DNA of 43,677 nt. Source: an uncultured Oscillospiraceae bacterium (GTDB lineage Bacteria; Bacillota; Clostridia; Oscillospirales; Oscillospiraceae). Position 1 is the first letter of the stretch. Every line of letters begins with the position of its first letter. The stretch spans positions 1-43,677 of the forward strand of contig CAJULJ010000022.1 in NCBI GenBank assembly GCA_910587395.1. Direction: 5' to 3'. The notes under the pieces were generated by a model that made no database searches, was not told the DNA's origin, and saw only the letters and a list, made by a program, of their open reading frames with translations. The translations under genes were made by a program, and so were the position numbers. This document shows, piece by piece, positions 22,732 through 31,008 of the stretch.

Positions 22732-24725
22732 AATTCCTCCGTTAGAATCCGCCATGTCACCGCGCAGACTGTTTTACCCACTACGCTCGCCTGTCCTGCA
22801 TTCCACACAATGGTAAAATTGTTCCCCAGACTATCATGGAAAGGCTGTTTTCCGTAGGAACCTGCCAGTAAGAAATGAAGATTCTGATACCGCCCTGCCT
22901 CGCGCCGGGGAATGGAACCGAGTGCCAACTCCGGGCCCAATGCCAACGGAAGCCCAAAGCCGCGGCGCAGGAATACCGGTAGCCGGAGGCCGCCCCCCGC
23001 CGCAACCTGCCGCCCACCCCCATACCAAAGGCCATCAAACAGCCCCACCCATTGGCCCTGGGGCAGATAGACCAACCTGTGCTCCGCCTGCTCCTCCAGC
23101 AAGGGGGCTACTAAAAGACTGTCCCCAAGCAAAAACTCATCGTCTGCCGCAATAGCCAGCGGGTCGTCCGGCCAGTCGTAGACCAGCGGGCGCATCATGG
23201 GACGGCTGTGCGCGGCGCAGTCCCGGGCGGTCATCCACAGGTAAGGCTGCAAATTGACCCGGAGCCGGTGCCAGAAGCGCATCTCATCCAGAAATTCCGG
23301 GGCCTGATATGCCTCAGCCATATTCCACGGGCTGCGCTCGTTGTTCCCTTCCGCCCCGGGCATCAGCTCCCGGAACTGGCCGCCGTCCGGCTCGGAGTGC
23401 CACTGCATCACCGGGCAGAAGCAGGCCAGCTGGGTGGCGCGGCGGTATAGATCCAGGGTGGGCAAGGGCCCGGCGAAACCACCGATGTCGAAGCCCCAGA
23501 ACGGGATGCCGGTGAGGGCGGCGGACAGCCCTGCCGTCAGGGCGCTTCTCAGCTCCCGGTTCTGGGACTGCTGATCCCCCGCCCAATGGATGGGCGTGGT
23601 GTGCTGTCCGGCCCAGCCCGCCCGGCTGAACAGCACCCGCCCGTCTCCGAGAAATTTGGTGTACGCCTGTGTGTAGTCCTGCGGGTAACGGTTTTTCCCT
23701 TGCCGCTCTGTGGAACCGTCATGGAAGCATACGTCATCGCCGCAGATGAACTCGCCGCCGTCTGTTTTGAAGCCGTCCACCCCCATGTCCAGCAGGTAGC
23801 GGCGCTTGGCAAACCAGCTCTCCACCGTGTCGGGATTCGTGAAATCGGGCACCATGGAACCGGAAAACCAGTGCCCCTCCGGGATGGTATAGGGGGCGCC
23901 ATTGCTGCTTCGAACGCACAGGCCCCGGGCCTGGGCATCCGCCCGGTCCAGGTCGTTCTGGCGGTTAGGCGCTTCCTCCGGCCCCTGTTTTTTGTAGACC
24001 GGAACCTGCCACAGCACCAGGCGTAGCCCCGCGCCGTGGAGGGTGCGGATCATCCTCTCCGGGTCGGGCCAGGGGGAGCCGGTAAAGTCAAAGTCCCCCC
24101 GCTCCAGCGCCCGGCCGTCGGGGACGGGGGTGTATTTGGCCCCGTTCCAGATATAAAAGGTGGCCTCATCACTCCATGCCTCCAACACCAGCACAGACGC
24201 CGGAAATCCGCATTCCGCCAACTTTCGGATCTGTCCCTCTGCTTCCGCCTGGGTGCTCCAACGGTTGGCGGAGATCCATGGGCCGAAAGCCCACTCCGGG
24301 GGCAGCTTTGCCGGGCCGAACAGCCCCATGTAGTCCCGGATGATCTCGTTGGGAGGACCTGCAAAAAGGATCACATCGCAGCTTTCGGGCAGTTCTACCA
24401 CAATTTCGGACTCCCCAAAGCGGAACGTGGTGACCTCGTTAGTTTCCGCATACAGGCCGAAGCCGGTGTCTGTCCAGAAAAAGGGGGCTGGGCAGTAGGT
24501 CTTGTCCCCCTGGAAGCAAAACTTCTCCTCCACCCGGTTGACCACCGTGCTCCCCTTCTGGTTGAGGGCGTCATACCGCTCCCCCATGCCATAGGCGCCC
24601 CGGTAGGGGAGCGTTACGGTCAAATGGCTGTGTCCCTCCCCGGGTTTCCAGGCCAGGAGCGCCGCACCGCCAGGGCAGGGCCACTCTAATTCCGGGAATC
24701 CGGCGGAAAATGTCACTCGTTTCAT
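22725..24725 (-). CDS. Cytosolic GH31 alpha-glucosidase, cyclic tetrasaccharide-degrading-like
   Basis: A 666-residue enzyme without signal peptide; ATG 24725 is preceded by AAGGGG, with an upstream in-frame ATG less likely. Nucleophile D322 in D-G-F-K-T-D-G-G-E and acid/base D384 in H-W-A-G-D-Q. It shares long stretches with the secreted 1078-residue paralogue (W-A-F-G-P-W-I-S-A-N-R-W, W-S-D-E-A-T-F-Y-I-W-N). It lies 10 bp after the permease gene and overlaps pgmB. Listeria carries an analogous cytosolic GH31 that degrades cycloalternan. A role in opening the imported cyclic sugar fits. Alternatives are isomaltase or a general alpha-glucosidase. Confidence 0.8.
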   Translation of the reverse strand: MKRVTFSAGFPELEWPCPGGAALLAWKPGEGHSHLTVTLPYRGAYGMGERYDALNQKGSTVVNRVEEKFCFQGDKTYCPAPFFWTDTGFGLYAETNEVTTFRFGESEIVVELPESCDVILFAGPPNEIIRDYMGLFGPAKLPPEWAFGPWISANRWSTQAEAEGQIRKLAECGFPASVLVLEAWSDEATFYIWNGAKYTPVPDGRALERGDFDFTGSPWPDPERMIRTLHGAGLRLVLWQVPVYKKQGPEEAPNRQNDLDRADAQARGLCVRSSNGAPYTIPEGHWFSGSMVPDFTNPDTVESWFAKRRYLLDMGVDGFKTDGGEFICGDDVCFHDGSTERQGKNRYPQDYTQAYTKFLGDGRVLFSRAGWAGQHTTPIHWAGDQQSQNRELRSALTAGLSAALTGIPFWGFDIGGFAGPLPTLDLYRRATQLACFCPVMQWHSEPDGGQFRELMPGAEGNNERSPWNMAEAYQAPEFLDEMRFWHRLRVNLQPYLWMTARDCAAHSRPMMRPLVYDWPDDPLAIAADDEFLLGDSLLVAPLLEEQAEHRLVYLPQGQWVGLFDGLWYGGGRQVAAGGGLRLPVFLRRGFGLPLALGPELALGSIPRREAGRYQNLHFLLAGSYGKQPFHDSLGNNFTIVWNAGQASVVGKTVCAVTWRILTEELC

Positions 24726-24735
24726 AGGCCGCCCC

Positions 24736-25563
24736 TTATCCCTTGATCCCACCGGCCATCATGCCGTTTTTGAAGTTCCGCTGGGCCATGATATAAATGA
24801 TGATAATGGGCACCATGGACACCAGGCTGCCCGCCATCAGCACATTGTACTGGGGATTATAGGTGCCCTGGAGGGTGGACAAGGCGATGGGCAGAGTCAT
24901 TTTCTCCCGCTGGGTCAGCATCAGCAGGGGCCAAAGGTAGTCGTTCCAAGACTCCATAAAGGTGGTCACCGCCAGCGTGGACAGGGTGGGCAGGCACATG
25001 GGCAGGGCAATTTTGCGAAACACCTGGAAAATGCCCGCCCCGTCGATCCGGGCGGCGTCCAGATAGTCCTCCGGGATGGCCCGCATCTGCTGCACCAGCA
25101 TGAACACCGCAAAAGGCTTGAAAATAGAGGGTAAGATTACGCTGCCAAAGTTGTTGATGAGGCTCAGTTTGTTCATGATGACAAACAGGGGGATCATAGT
25201 CACCTGGGTGGGGATCATCATGGTGGCAAGATACAGCTTGAGCAGCAGGTCATTTCCACAAAAGCCGACCTTGGCAAAGGCAAAGGCCGCCATGGCGGAG
25301 GAGAGCAGGGTGATAACCGTGTAGGATACGGAGATGAACAGGCTGTTGCCAACGGTACGCAGGAAATTGAACTTTGTGAATACCTCCACATAGGCGTCCC
25401 CTGACGGTTCTTGGGGAATCCATTGGATGGGGATGGACATGATGGCCCCCTGGCTTTTCAGGGAGGTGGAAATCATCCACAAAAACGGGAACATGGACAC
25501 CACCGCAATAACAGTGGATACGACATAATAGCCCGTTGTGCCCAGCCGTTTTTTAAGCGTCAT
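24736..25563 (-). CDS. ABC sugar transporter permease, MalG-type
   Basis: A 275-residue membrane protein with six hydrophobic segments (for example T-G-Y-Y-V-V-S-T-V-I-A-V-V-S-M-F-P-F near the N-terminus). The EAA motif that contacts the ATPase is L-D-A-A-R-I-D-G-A-G-I-F-Q-V-F-R-K-I-A-L-P (about 165-185). It is the second permease of a CUT1 sugar importer, overlapping the first permease gene by 11 bp. No ATPase gene is in the window; such systems often use a shared MsmX-type ATPase. Confidence 0.9.
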   Translation of the reverse strand: MTLKKRLGTTGYYVVSTVIAVVSMFPFLWMISTSLKSQGAIMSIPIQWIPQEPSGDAYVEVFTKFNFLRTVGNSLFISVSYTVITLLSSAMAAFAFAKVGFCGNDLLLKLYLATMMIPTQVTMIPLFVIMNKLSLINNFGSVILPSIFKPFAVFMLVQQMRAIPEDYLDAARIDGAGIFQVFRKIALPMCLPTLSTLAVTTFMESWNDYLWPLLMLTQREKMTLPIALSTLQGTYNPQYNVLMAGSLVSMVPIIIIYIMAQRNFKNGMMAGGIKG

Positions 25564-26479
25564 AGTTGACCCACCTCTTTTGCGCTTTCATTTGAATTGC
25601 CGTGCATGCCATGATGATGACAAACAAAATCCAGGAGAACGCCGCTGCGTAGCCCATACGGAAATAGCGGAAGCCGTAGCGATAGATCCGCTCCACCATC
25701 ACTTGGGTGGCACCGTTGGGCCCGCCGTCCGTCATGATCATCACCTGCGGGAACAACTGGAAGGCGTTGATGAGTGCCACGATCAGCACATAAAAGATCG
25801 CGGGGCTCATCAGCGGCACCGTGATACGCCAAAACTTTTTCCAAGCGCCTGCCCCGTCCAGGGAGGCGGCCTCGTAATAGCTTTTGTTGATTCCCACCAT
25901 GCCGGACAGGAGGATCAAACCAAAAAAGCCTGCGTCCTTCCACACCGATACCAGCACGATGGCGGCCATGGCCCACTTCTCATCCAGCAGCCAACCCGGC
26001 CCCTGGATGCCGAACAGGGCAAGCAGGTTGTTCATCGCGCCATACTGGGGGGATAGCACCGAGGTCCAAATCAGGGACGCCGCCACCCAGGAGGTGAGGA
26101 CGGGGAGATAGTAGACCACCCGGAAGGCGGACACGCCCCGTCGGGTGCTGCTGAGCAAGTATGCCTCCAGCAGAGATGCGGCCAGCATCAGCGGGATATA
26201 CATGATGATATAGGCCCCGGTGTTGCCCAGAACCTTCCACAGCTCCGCACCCGACAAAATGTTTTTGTAGTTTTCAAGCCCGATAAAATGCTCCTGGAGG
26301 AAACCCGGAGCCAGCAGCTGATCCAGGCCGTTCCAGTCGGTGAAGCTGATGAGCGCCGACACCAGCAAGGGAAGCAGGGAAAAAACCAGCAGCCCCAGCA
26401 GGCTTGGCAGCAGAAAAGGCGCCGCGGTGAGCAGCCCGTCCTTTTTCGGACCGCCGCGCCGGTTTGCTTTTTGCGGCAT
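25553..26479 (-). CDS. ABC sugar transporter permease, MalF-type
   Basis: A 308-residue membrane protein. The start at ATG 26479 follows AAGGAGG at a slightly long spacing. It contains the permease EAA loop (Y-Y-E-A-A-S-L-D-G-A-G-A-W-K-K-F-W-R-I-T-V-P-L) and several transmembrane helices (L-L-G-L-L-V-F-S-L-L-P-L-L-V-S). It pairs with the MalG-type permease downstream and the binding lipoprotein upstream as one importer of the CUT1 group, whose usual cargo is oligosaccharides. Confidence 0.9.
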   Translation of the reverse strand: MPQKANRRGGPKKDGLLTAAPFLLPSLLGLLVFSLLPLLVSALISFTDWNGLDQLLAPGFLQEHFIGLENYKNILSGAELWKVLGNTGAYIIMYIPLMLAASLLEAYLLSSTRRGVSAFRVVYYLPVLTSWVAASLIWTSVLSPQYGAMNNLLALFGIQGPGWLLDEKWAMAAIVLVSVWKDAGFFGLILLSGMVGINKSYYEAASLDGAGAWKKFWRITVPLMSPAIFYVLIVALINAFQLFPQVMIMTDGGPNGATQVMVERIYRYGFRYFRMGYAAAFSWILFVIIMACTAIQMKAQKRWVNYDA

Positions 26480-26547
26480 TGACGTAAGCACCTCCTTATG
26501 ACATAAAAAACGGGGGGAGGAGCCACGCTCCTCCCCCCTGCGCATTG

Positions 26548-27855
26548 TTATTTCAGGGAGATTTGTGCCTGGCACTCGCTCTGCGCTTGATCCAGGGCCT
26601 CTTGTACGGTGAGGGTGCCCGCAGCGGCAGCGGACAGTTTCTGGCCGATGATGTCGCTCATCAAGCTGTAGTCCTCAATCACGGGGGGCACCACCAGGTA
26701 ATTCAAGGAATCGAACACGGCCTGCCGGTTGGCCGGCGGGGTGATATCCAGATAGGCGGACAGGGTGGACTGATCCTTGATTGCAGGGAGATCCCAGCCC
26801 GCTTCAATACGGATGGCGGCAGCCTTGTCGCTGGAGGTCAGCCAGGTGATCCAAGTAGCAGCGGCCTCCTTCTTATCGCTGGCGTTGTTGATGACACAGG
26901 CATCGGAGAAGAAGTGGGTAGCCTTCTGCTCCTTGCCGGGCTCCACCGTGATATCCCAGTCGAACTTGCAGCCCTCGGCAAAGGTGTTGAAGGCCCAGAT
27001 GCCAGTGGGCATCATGCCCAGGCGCCCGCTCATAAACAGATCCCAGTCACCGATGCCGCCCATCTGCACTTCGTTGGGTTGGACGTTGCTTACCAAGATA
27101 CGGTCGGCCATCATCTGAGCGGCGGCCACATTCTCCGGGGCGTTGATGGTAAACTCGGTTTTGTCCGCATTGAGCAGGCTACCGCCGAACTGTGCCACGA
27201 CCTTGTAGAACTCATTGTAAGTAAGGGGCTGGTAATAGCCGTAAATGTCGTCGCCCAGGGCCCGGATGGCCTCAGCGGCCTTCTGGAGGTCATCCTGAGT
27301 CCAGTCAGCAGTGGGGTAGTCGATCTTGGCCTGGTCAAACAGATCCTTATTGTAGAACAGCACTACGTTGGAGAACTTGCCGGGCAAGCCGTACTGCTTG
27401 CCATCCACGTTGAACGCGTTCAGGGATGTCTCATCCAAGCCGCTGAAATCCACGCCGGTGATTTCGGCCAAGGCACCCTTATTGGCATAGGCCGCGAAGT
27501 TTTCGATGTTCAACTCGTAGCAGTCGGGAGCGGTACCACCGGACACCCGTGTCTGGAGCTGAGTGAAGTAGTCGTTATAGGCAATAGTCTCGATCTCTAC
27601 TGTGATGTTGGGGTACTCCTCGTGGAACGCCTCATACATCTTCTGGAGGGTTTCCTCATTGCCGCCGGATGCGTTATAGTTGGAATAGGTGATGGTGACG
27701 GGCTGATCCGCGGGCGGGGTATCTTGCTGCTGGCTGGGCTTGGGGTCAGGATTGTCGGGGGACTTGGTGAGGTCGGACGCAGCTGGGCCACAGGCACTCA
27801 TCAGGAGAACCAGGGCCAGGGCGGATGCGAGAATGGCAGACAGATGCTTTTTCAT
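26548..27855 (-). CDS. Sugar-binding lipoprotein of the ABC importer
   Basis: A 435-residue extracellular solute-binding protein, family 1. The N-terminal lipobox L-M-S-A-C with lipidated C22 is followed by a Pro/Asp/Gln-rich linker. The mature part has the typical periplasmic-binding fold features: I-T-Y-S-N-Y-N-A-S-G-G-N, D-C-Y-E-L-N-I-E-N, and the A-A-A-T-W-I-T-W-L-T-S near the end. GGAGG precedes the ATG. First gene of the - strand operon; it likely captures the cyclic or linear alpha-glucooligosaccharide outside the cell. About 70 bp separate it from the permease gene, and it probably carries the operon's promoter. Confidence 0.9.
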   Translation of the reverse strand: MKKHLSAILASALALVLLMSACGPAASDLTKSPDNPDPKPSQQQDTPPADQPVTITYSNYNASGGNEETLQKMYEAFHEEYPNITVEIETIAYNDYFTQLQTRVSGGTAPDCYELNIENFAAYANKGALAEITGVDFSGLDETSLNAFNVDGKQYGLPGKFSNVVLFYNKDLFDQAKIDYPTADWTQDDLQKAAEAIRALGDDIYGYYQPLTYNEFYKVVAQFGGSLLNADKTEFTINAPENVAAAQMMADRILVSNVQPNEVQMGGIGDWDLFMSGRLGMMPTGIWAFNTFAEGCKFDWDITVEPGKEQKATHFFSDACVINNASDKKEAAATWITWLTSSDKAAAIRIEAGWDLPAIKDQSTLSAYLDITPPANRQAVFDSLNYLVVPPVIEDYSLMSDIIGQKLSAAAAGTLTVQEALDQAQSECQAQISLK

Positions 27856-27901
27856 GCTTTTTCCTCCTTCAAATAATTTTGCGGTTGATTTTTCGGCCCG
27901 G

Positions 27902-27926
27902 TTCGCTTACACTATAAATTAGCGAA
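27902..27926 (-). promoter_or_regulatory. Probable promoter/operator of the importer operon
   Basis: TTCGCT (27902-27907) and AGCGAA (27921-27926) are a 6-bp inverted repeat around a -10-like TATAGT on the - strand (27911-27916). The -35 is weak, fitting an activator- or repressor-controlled promoter. The TAAGCGA core matches the sites at lacI. Confidence 0.45.
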
Positions 27927-27956
27927 AGGGCCTTTGTGGAAAGGGACTTTTGCTGT

Positions 27957-27997
27957 GGCTCGCACCAGCTTTGACGGGTAGGTGCGGGCCGCTTTTT
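27957..27997 (+). terminator. Hairpin with T-run in the lacI to SBP gap
   Basis: GGCTCGCACC at 27957-27966 pairs with GGTGCGGGCC at 27981-27990 (one G-T pair), followed on the + strand by TTTTT at 27993-27997. It faces against the flanking genes, so it may insulate the promoter region or act on the lacI transcript from the other direction. Confidence 0.35.
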
Positions 27998-28003
27998 ATA
28001 TAC

Positions 28004-29026
28004 CTACCCGCCAATGCGCTTCACAGAGCCCCGTTCAACCAGCTGAATGGGGAGGATCTGCTCCTGCTTGGTGAGGTTAGGTTCATTGATGTTATTGATC
28101 AGCAGCTCTACGGCCTTTTCCCCTTTCTGGGAGATCTCCTGGTGGATAGTACTCAGGCCGGGGGTGAGGTACTGGGAGATCTCCAGATCGTCAAATCCCA
28201 TCACGGAGATGTCCTCAGGCACCCGGATGCCCCGCTCATAGAACCCCTTCATGGCCCCGATGGCCAGAATGTCGGCGGCAGCCACCACCGCCGTGGCCGG
28301 AACCCCGGAGGCCAGCAGCCGCTCTGCGGCATCAATGCCGCTGGCGTAATCAATCTTCCCCTCAAATACATAACGCCGGTCAAACACGACGTCGTATTCT
28401 GCTAAAGCGTCCCGGTAACCGGTAAGCCGCTTTTTCATTACACCATTTTCTTTGATCTGGCCGGAGAAAAAGGCAATGTCCCGGTGGCCCTTAGATAGCA
28501 CATGGCGGGTGGCCAGATAGCTCCCATAGGCGTCATCAATGCGGATATTGTGGTAATAATGGTCATTGCAATAGCTGTCCACCAAGACAATAGGAATTCG
28601 AGATTCCTTCATCTGACGATAAAATTCGTCTGGATACATTCCAATAACGATAATACCGTCCAAATTGCGCTCCTGTGCCAGACGCAGATAACTCTCGTTG
28701 GCATCGGTAGCAGAAATGATAATGTGGTAGCCATTTTGACGGGCACAGAACTCAATGCTGCCCAGAATTTCCGAATAGAAGTTGTTCTGAAACATGAGGC
28801 GGCTACCTTCCGTCTGGGGCACCACAATGCCGATAAGTTTGGAGCTACGCTGGGTCAAGGTACGGGCAGAAAGATTAGGGATATATCCCAACTCCGTGAT
28901 GGCACTCATAACGCGCTGGCGCGTCTCGTCAGGGAAGGGTTTCTTGTCATTGAGGATATAAGAGACAGTGGCGGTTGTCACACCTGCTTTTTCCGCCACA
29001 TCCCGAAGGGTTGCCCGCCGATCCAT
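28004..29026 (-). CDS. LacI-family transcriptional regulator
   Basis: A 340-residue regulator. The start at ATG 29026 follows GGAGGAA. N-terminal helix-turn-helix A-T-L-R-D-V-A-E-K-A-G-V-T-T-A-T-V-S-Y-I-L-N-D is followed by the hinge N-L-S-A-R-T-L and a sugar-binding effector domain (I-G-I-V-V-P-Q; D-G-I-I-V-I-G; V-M-G-F-D-D-L-E-I-S-Q). It sits between the importer operon and the divergent glycosidase/phosphorylase genes. Operator-like palindromes lie in both divergent promoters (29047-29060, 29178-29191), so it probably controls both directions and itself, responding to an imported sugar. Confidence 0.9.
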   Translation of the reverse strand: MDRRATLRDVAEKAGVTTATVSYILNDKKPFPDETRQRVMSAITELGYIPNLSARTLTQRSSKLIGIVVPQTEGSRLMFQNNFYSEILGSIEFCARQNGYHIIISATDANESYLRLAQERNLDGIIVIGMYPDEFYRQMKESRIPIVLVDSYCNDHYYHNIRIDDAYGSYLATRHVLSKGHRDIAFFSGQIKENGVMKKRLTGYRDALAEYDVVFDRRYVFEGKIDYASGIDAAERLLASGVPATAVVAAADILAIGAMKGFYERGIRVPEDISVMGFDDLEISQYLTPGLSTIHQEISQKGEKAVELLINNINEPNLTKQEQILPIQLVERGSVKRIGG

Positions 29027-29046
29027 GGCACTTCCTCCCACCACAA

Positions 29047-29060
29047 TTTAATCGCTTAAC
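29047..29060. promoter_or_regulatory. LacI-type operator-like site near the lacI start
   Basis: TTTAATCGCTTAAC is a pseudo-palindrome with a central CG and TTAA half-sites, typical of LacI/GalR operators. It lies about 20 bases before the lacI start and just downstream of the lacI promoter. Confidence 0.6.
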
Positions 29061-29074
29061 TAAGTAACAACTAT

Positions 29075-29104
29075 ATATTACCTAATCCTGTATATGCTTG
29101 TCAA
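29075..29104 (-). promoter_or_regulatory. Promoter of lacI
   Basis: On the - strand TTGACA (29099-29104) is a consensus -35 and TAATAT (29075-29080) a good -10, spaced by 18 bp. Confidence 0.6.
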
Positions 29105-29133
29105 GTGTTTCTTCAAAATTTTACAAAATAATC

Positions 29134-29161
29134 TTGACGAACTGCCGAGTTATGGTATACT
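29134..29161 (+). promoter_or_regulatory. Promoter of the glycosidase-GH65 operon
   Basis: TTGACG (29134-29139) and TATACT (29156-29161) are spaced by 16 bp, ahead of the operator-like site and the ATG at 29212. Confidence 0.65.
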
Positions 29162-29177
29162 TAGCATGGGTAATTGA

Positions 29178-29191
29178 GTTAATCGGTTAAA
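29178..29191. promoter_or_regulatory. LacI-type operator-like site before the glycosidase gene
   Basis: GTTAATCGGTTAAA shares the TTAATCG-TTAA core with the site at 29047-29060. It is placed downstream of the -10, where repressor binding would block transcription. Confidence 0.6.
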
Positions 29192-29211
29192 TCAAAAGAG
29201 GAGTGATGTTC

Positions 29212-31008
29212 ATGGATACGAGATATCTCCCCACTGGAAATGAGATGATTAGCATCCCCAAGTTGAACGAAGATACTGCGAGCATTGAGGATGTTACCTT
29301 CCTGCATATGGGGTACAAGGGCCTTGTCGAATTGCGGGGAAGGATGGATATGCCCTTGATGGAGCCTTTCCTGGAACAGGACAACCAGCCGTTCCCTCTT
29401 TCCGGCCTGGAATGGGATCGTCTCCAGTTTTGGGTGCCCCGCTTTTCCGGGCAGGCCGGACACATCCGGGTGGCAGGCACCATCCTGGCCCCCATTGGGG
29501 AACGGGGCTTTCTCTACCGCATGGAGCTGACCAATACCGACAGCGTTCCCCACTCCATTGTGTGCGGCTTGCGTGGTTGCTGGAACTCCGCATGGCATTG
29601 CGTGAATGAGGACAAGCAAATTGAGGGAACTATGCACTGCTTTGAAAGCCCCTGGAACGGCAGCCTAATTTTTGATATGCGGTGCGGTGTTCCCCTGTTC
29701 TGCTTTGCTCCCATGCCGGAGGAAAGTTCCTGCGTCTCCACTTGGGAACAGTCGGACGCCGGGATCTGCTACCGGCTGGCGCACAGCTATATGCTGGAAT
29801 CGCAGCAGCGGCGGATGGTAACAGTTTACTGGGGCTTCGGCATGGAGGAGGTGTCCGCTGCCACCAGCGCCAAGGAGATGTTGCGGCAAGGGTATCAGCA
29901 CGAGGAGGCTCAAACTCTGCTTTGGCTGCGGGAGCGCACACTTTGGCTGAAAGATGATGCGCTGCGGCAGTTCTACAACACCAACCTGTTTTTCTGTATG
30001 TTATTTTCCACAGGCATCACGCTGGACACGGAGGAATTGGTGCTTGTTACCAGCAGAAGCCCCCGCTATTATGTGAGCGCCGCCTACTGGGATCGGGACA
30101 GCCTGCTGTGGAGCTTCCCCGCCATCCTGGACGCAGACCGGGAGCTGGCCAGGCGTATGCTGGAGTATGTCTTTGGCCGCCAGCAGCGGAACATCGGTGT
30201 CCACTCCCGGTTTATCGACGGCACCGTGCTGGAGCCTGGTTTCGAGCTGGATGAGCTAATAGCCCCGGTGCTGGCCCTGGGACGGTATGTGGAGGTTACG
30301 GGGGACCATTCTCTGCTGGACGAGCGGGAGGTGCGCCAGGGGCTGGACGGGATCCTGCAAAAGCTGGAAAAACGGCGGCATCCCCATACCGCCCTCTACT
30401 CCACCTTCCTCCAGCCCACCGACGATGAGATCGTCTATCCGTATCTCACCTATGACAATGTGCTGGTGTGGAAGGGGCTGACCGTCCTGGCGGCACTGCT
30501 GGGCCGGGACGAGCTGGCCCAGCGGGCGGAACAGGTGAAACAGGCAATCTGGGGCAACTGCGTCATGGGGCAGAATGGAAATCGCTATTTTGCGTGGTCC
30601 ATTGATCTGGACGGACGCCACGACGTGTACGATGAACCCCCCGGCAGTCTCCAGCTCCTGCCCTACTGGGGATTTTGCAGCTCCGAGGACCAGGTGTACC
30701 GCAATACCGTGGACATGATCCGTTCGCCGGACTATCGGTACAGCTTCGCGGGGAAGCCCTTTGGGGAGATTGGGTGCCCCCACGCCCCCCACCCCTGGCT
30801 TCTCAGCGTTGCCAACAGCCTTTTATGTGGCCGGGTGGAGCATTCGGCGGACATCTTGAAAAAGGCCGCCATGGACAATGGAATTGCCTGCGAGAGCATA
30901 GACGAAATCACTGGCGAGTGTACCACCGGCGAAGCTTTTGCCACTTGCGCTGGATTTGTCTGCCATGCTCTGCGCACTTCTTTGGAGGGGGATGGAAATG
31001 CGGAATGA
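29212..31008 (+). CDS. (alpha/alpha)6-barrel glycosidase-like enzyme, specificity unknown
   Basis: A 598-residue cytosolic protein; ATG 29212 is chosen for its GAGGAG site (29198-29203), with GTG 29203 and ATG 29206 as alternatives. An N-terminal beta-rich domain (about 1-250) is followed by a helical barrel with six-hairpin character: Y-W-D-R-D-S-L-L-W-S-F-P-A-I-L, then Y-L-T-Y-D-N-V-L-V-W-K-G, Y-D-E-P-P-G-S-L-Q-L-L-P-Y-W-G. These resemble MGH1-like/GH63-like families that include hydrolases and phosphorylases, but I cannot assign a CAZy family. The acidic residues in D-R-D-S and D-E-P-P are candidates for catalysis. It overlaps the GH65 gene by 11 bp, so they work on linked steps of alpha-glucoside breakdown. 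Confidence 0.7.
   Translation: MDTRYLPTGNEMISIPKLNEDTASIEDVTFLHMGYKGLVELRGRMDMPLMEPFLEQDNQPFPLSGLEWDRLQFWVPRFSGQAGHIRVAGTILAPIGERGFLYRMELTNTDSVPHSIVCGLRGCWNSAWHCVNEDKQIEGTMHCFESPWNGSLIFDMRCGVPLFCFAPMPEESSCVSTWEQSDAGICYRLAHSYMLESQQRRMVTVYWGFGMEEVSAATSAKEMLRQGYQHEEAQTLLWLRERTLWLKDDALRQFYNTNLFFCMLFSTGITLDTEELVLVTSRSPRYYVSAAYWDRDSLLWSFPAILDADRELARRMLEYVFGRQQRNIGVHSRFIDGTVLEPGFELDELIAPVLALGRYVEVTGDHSLLDEREVRQGLDGILQKLEKRRHPHTALYSTFLQPTDDEIVYPYLTYDNVLVWKGLTVLAALLGRDELAQRAEQVKQAIWGNCVMGQNGNRYFAWSIDLDGRHDVYDEPPGSLQLLPYWGFCSSEDQVYRNTVDMIRSPDYRYSFAGKPFGEIGCPHAPHPWLLSVANSLLCGRVEHSADILKKAAMDNGIACESIDEITGECTTGEAFATCAGFVCHALRTSLEGDGNAE

Noticed and set aside
26545..27876. 443-residue open frame on the + strand
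   Set aside because: It is exactly antisense to the solute-binding lipoprotein, which has a lipobox, ribosome site and family motifs. The + frame shows none.
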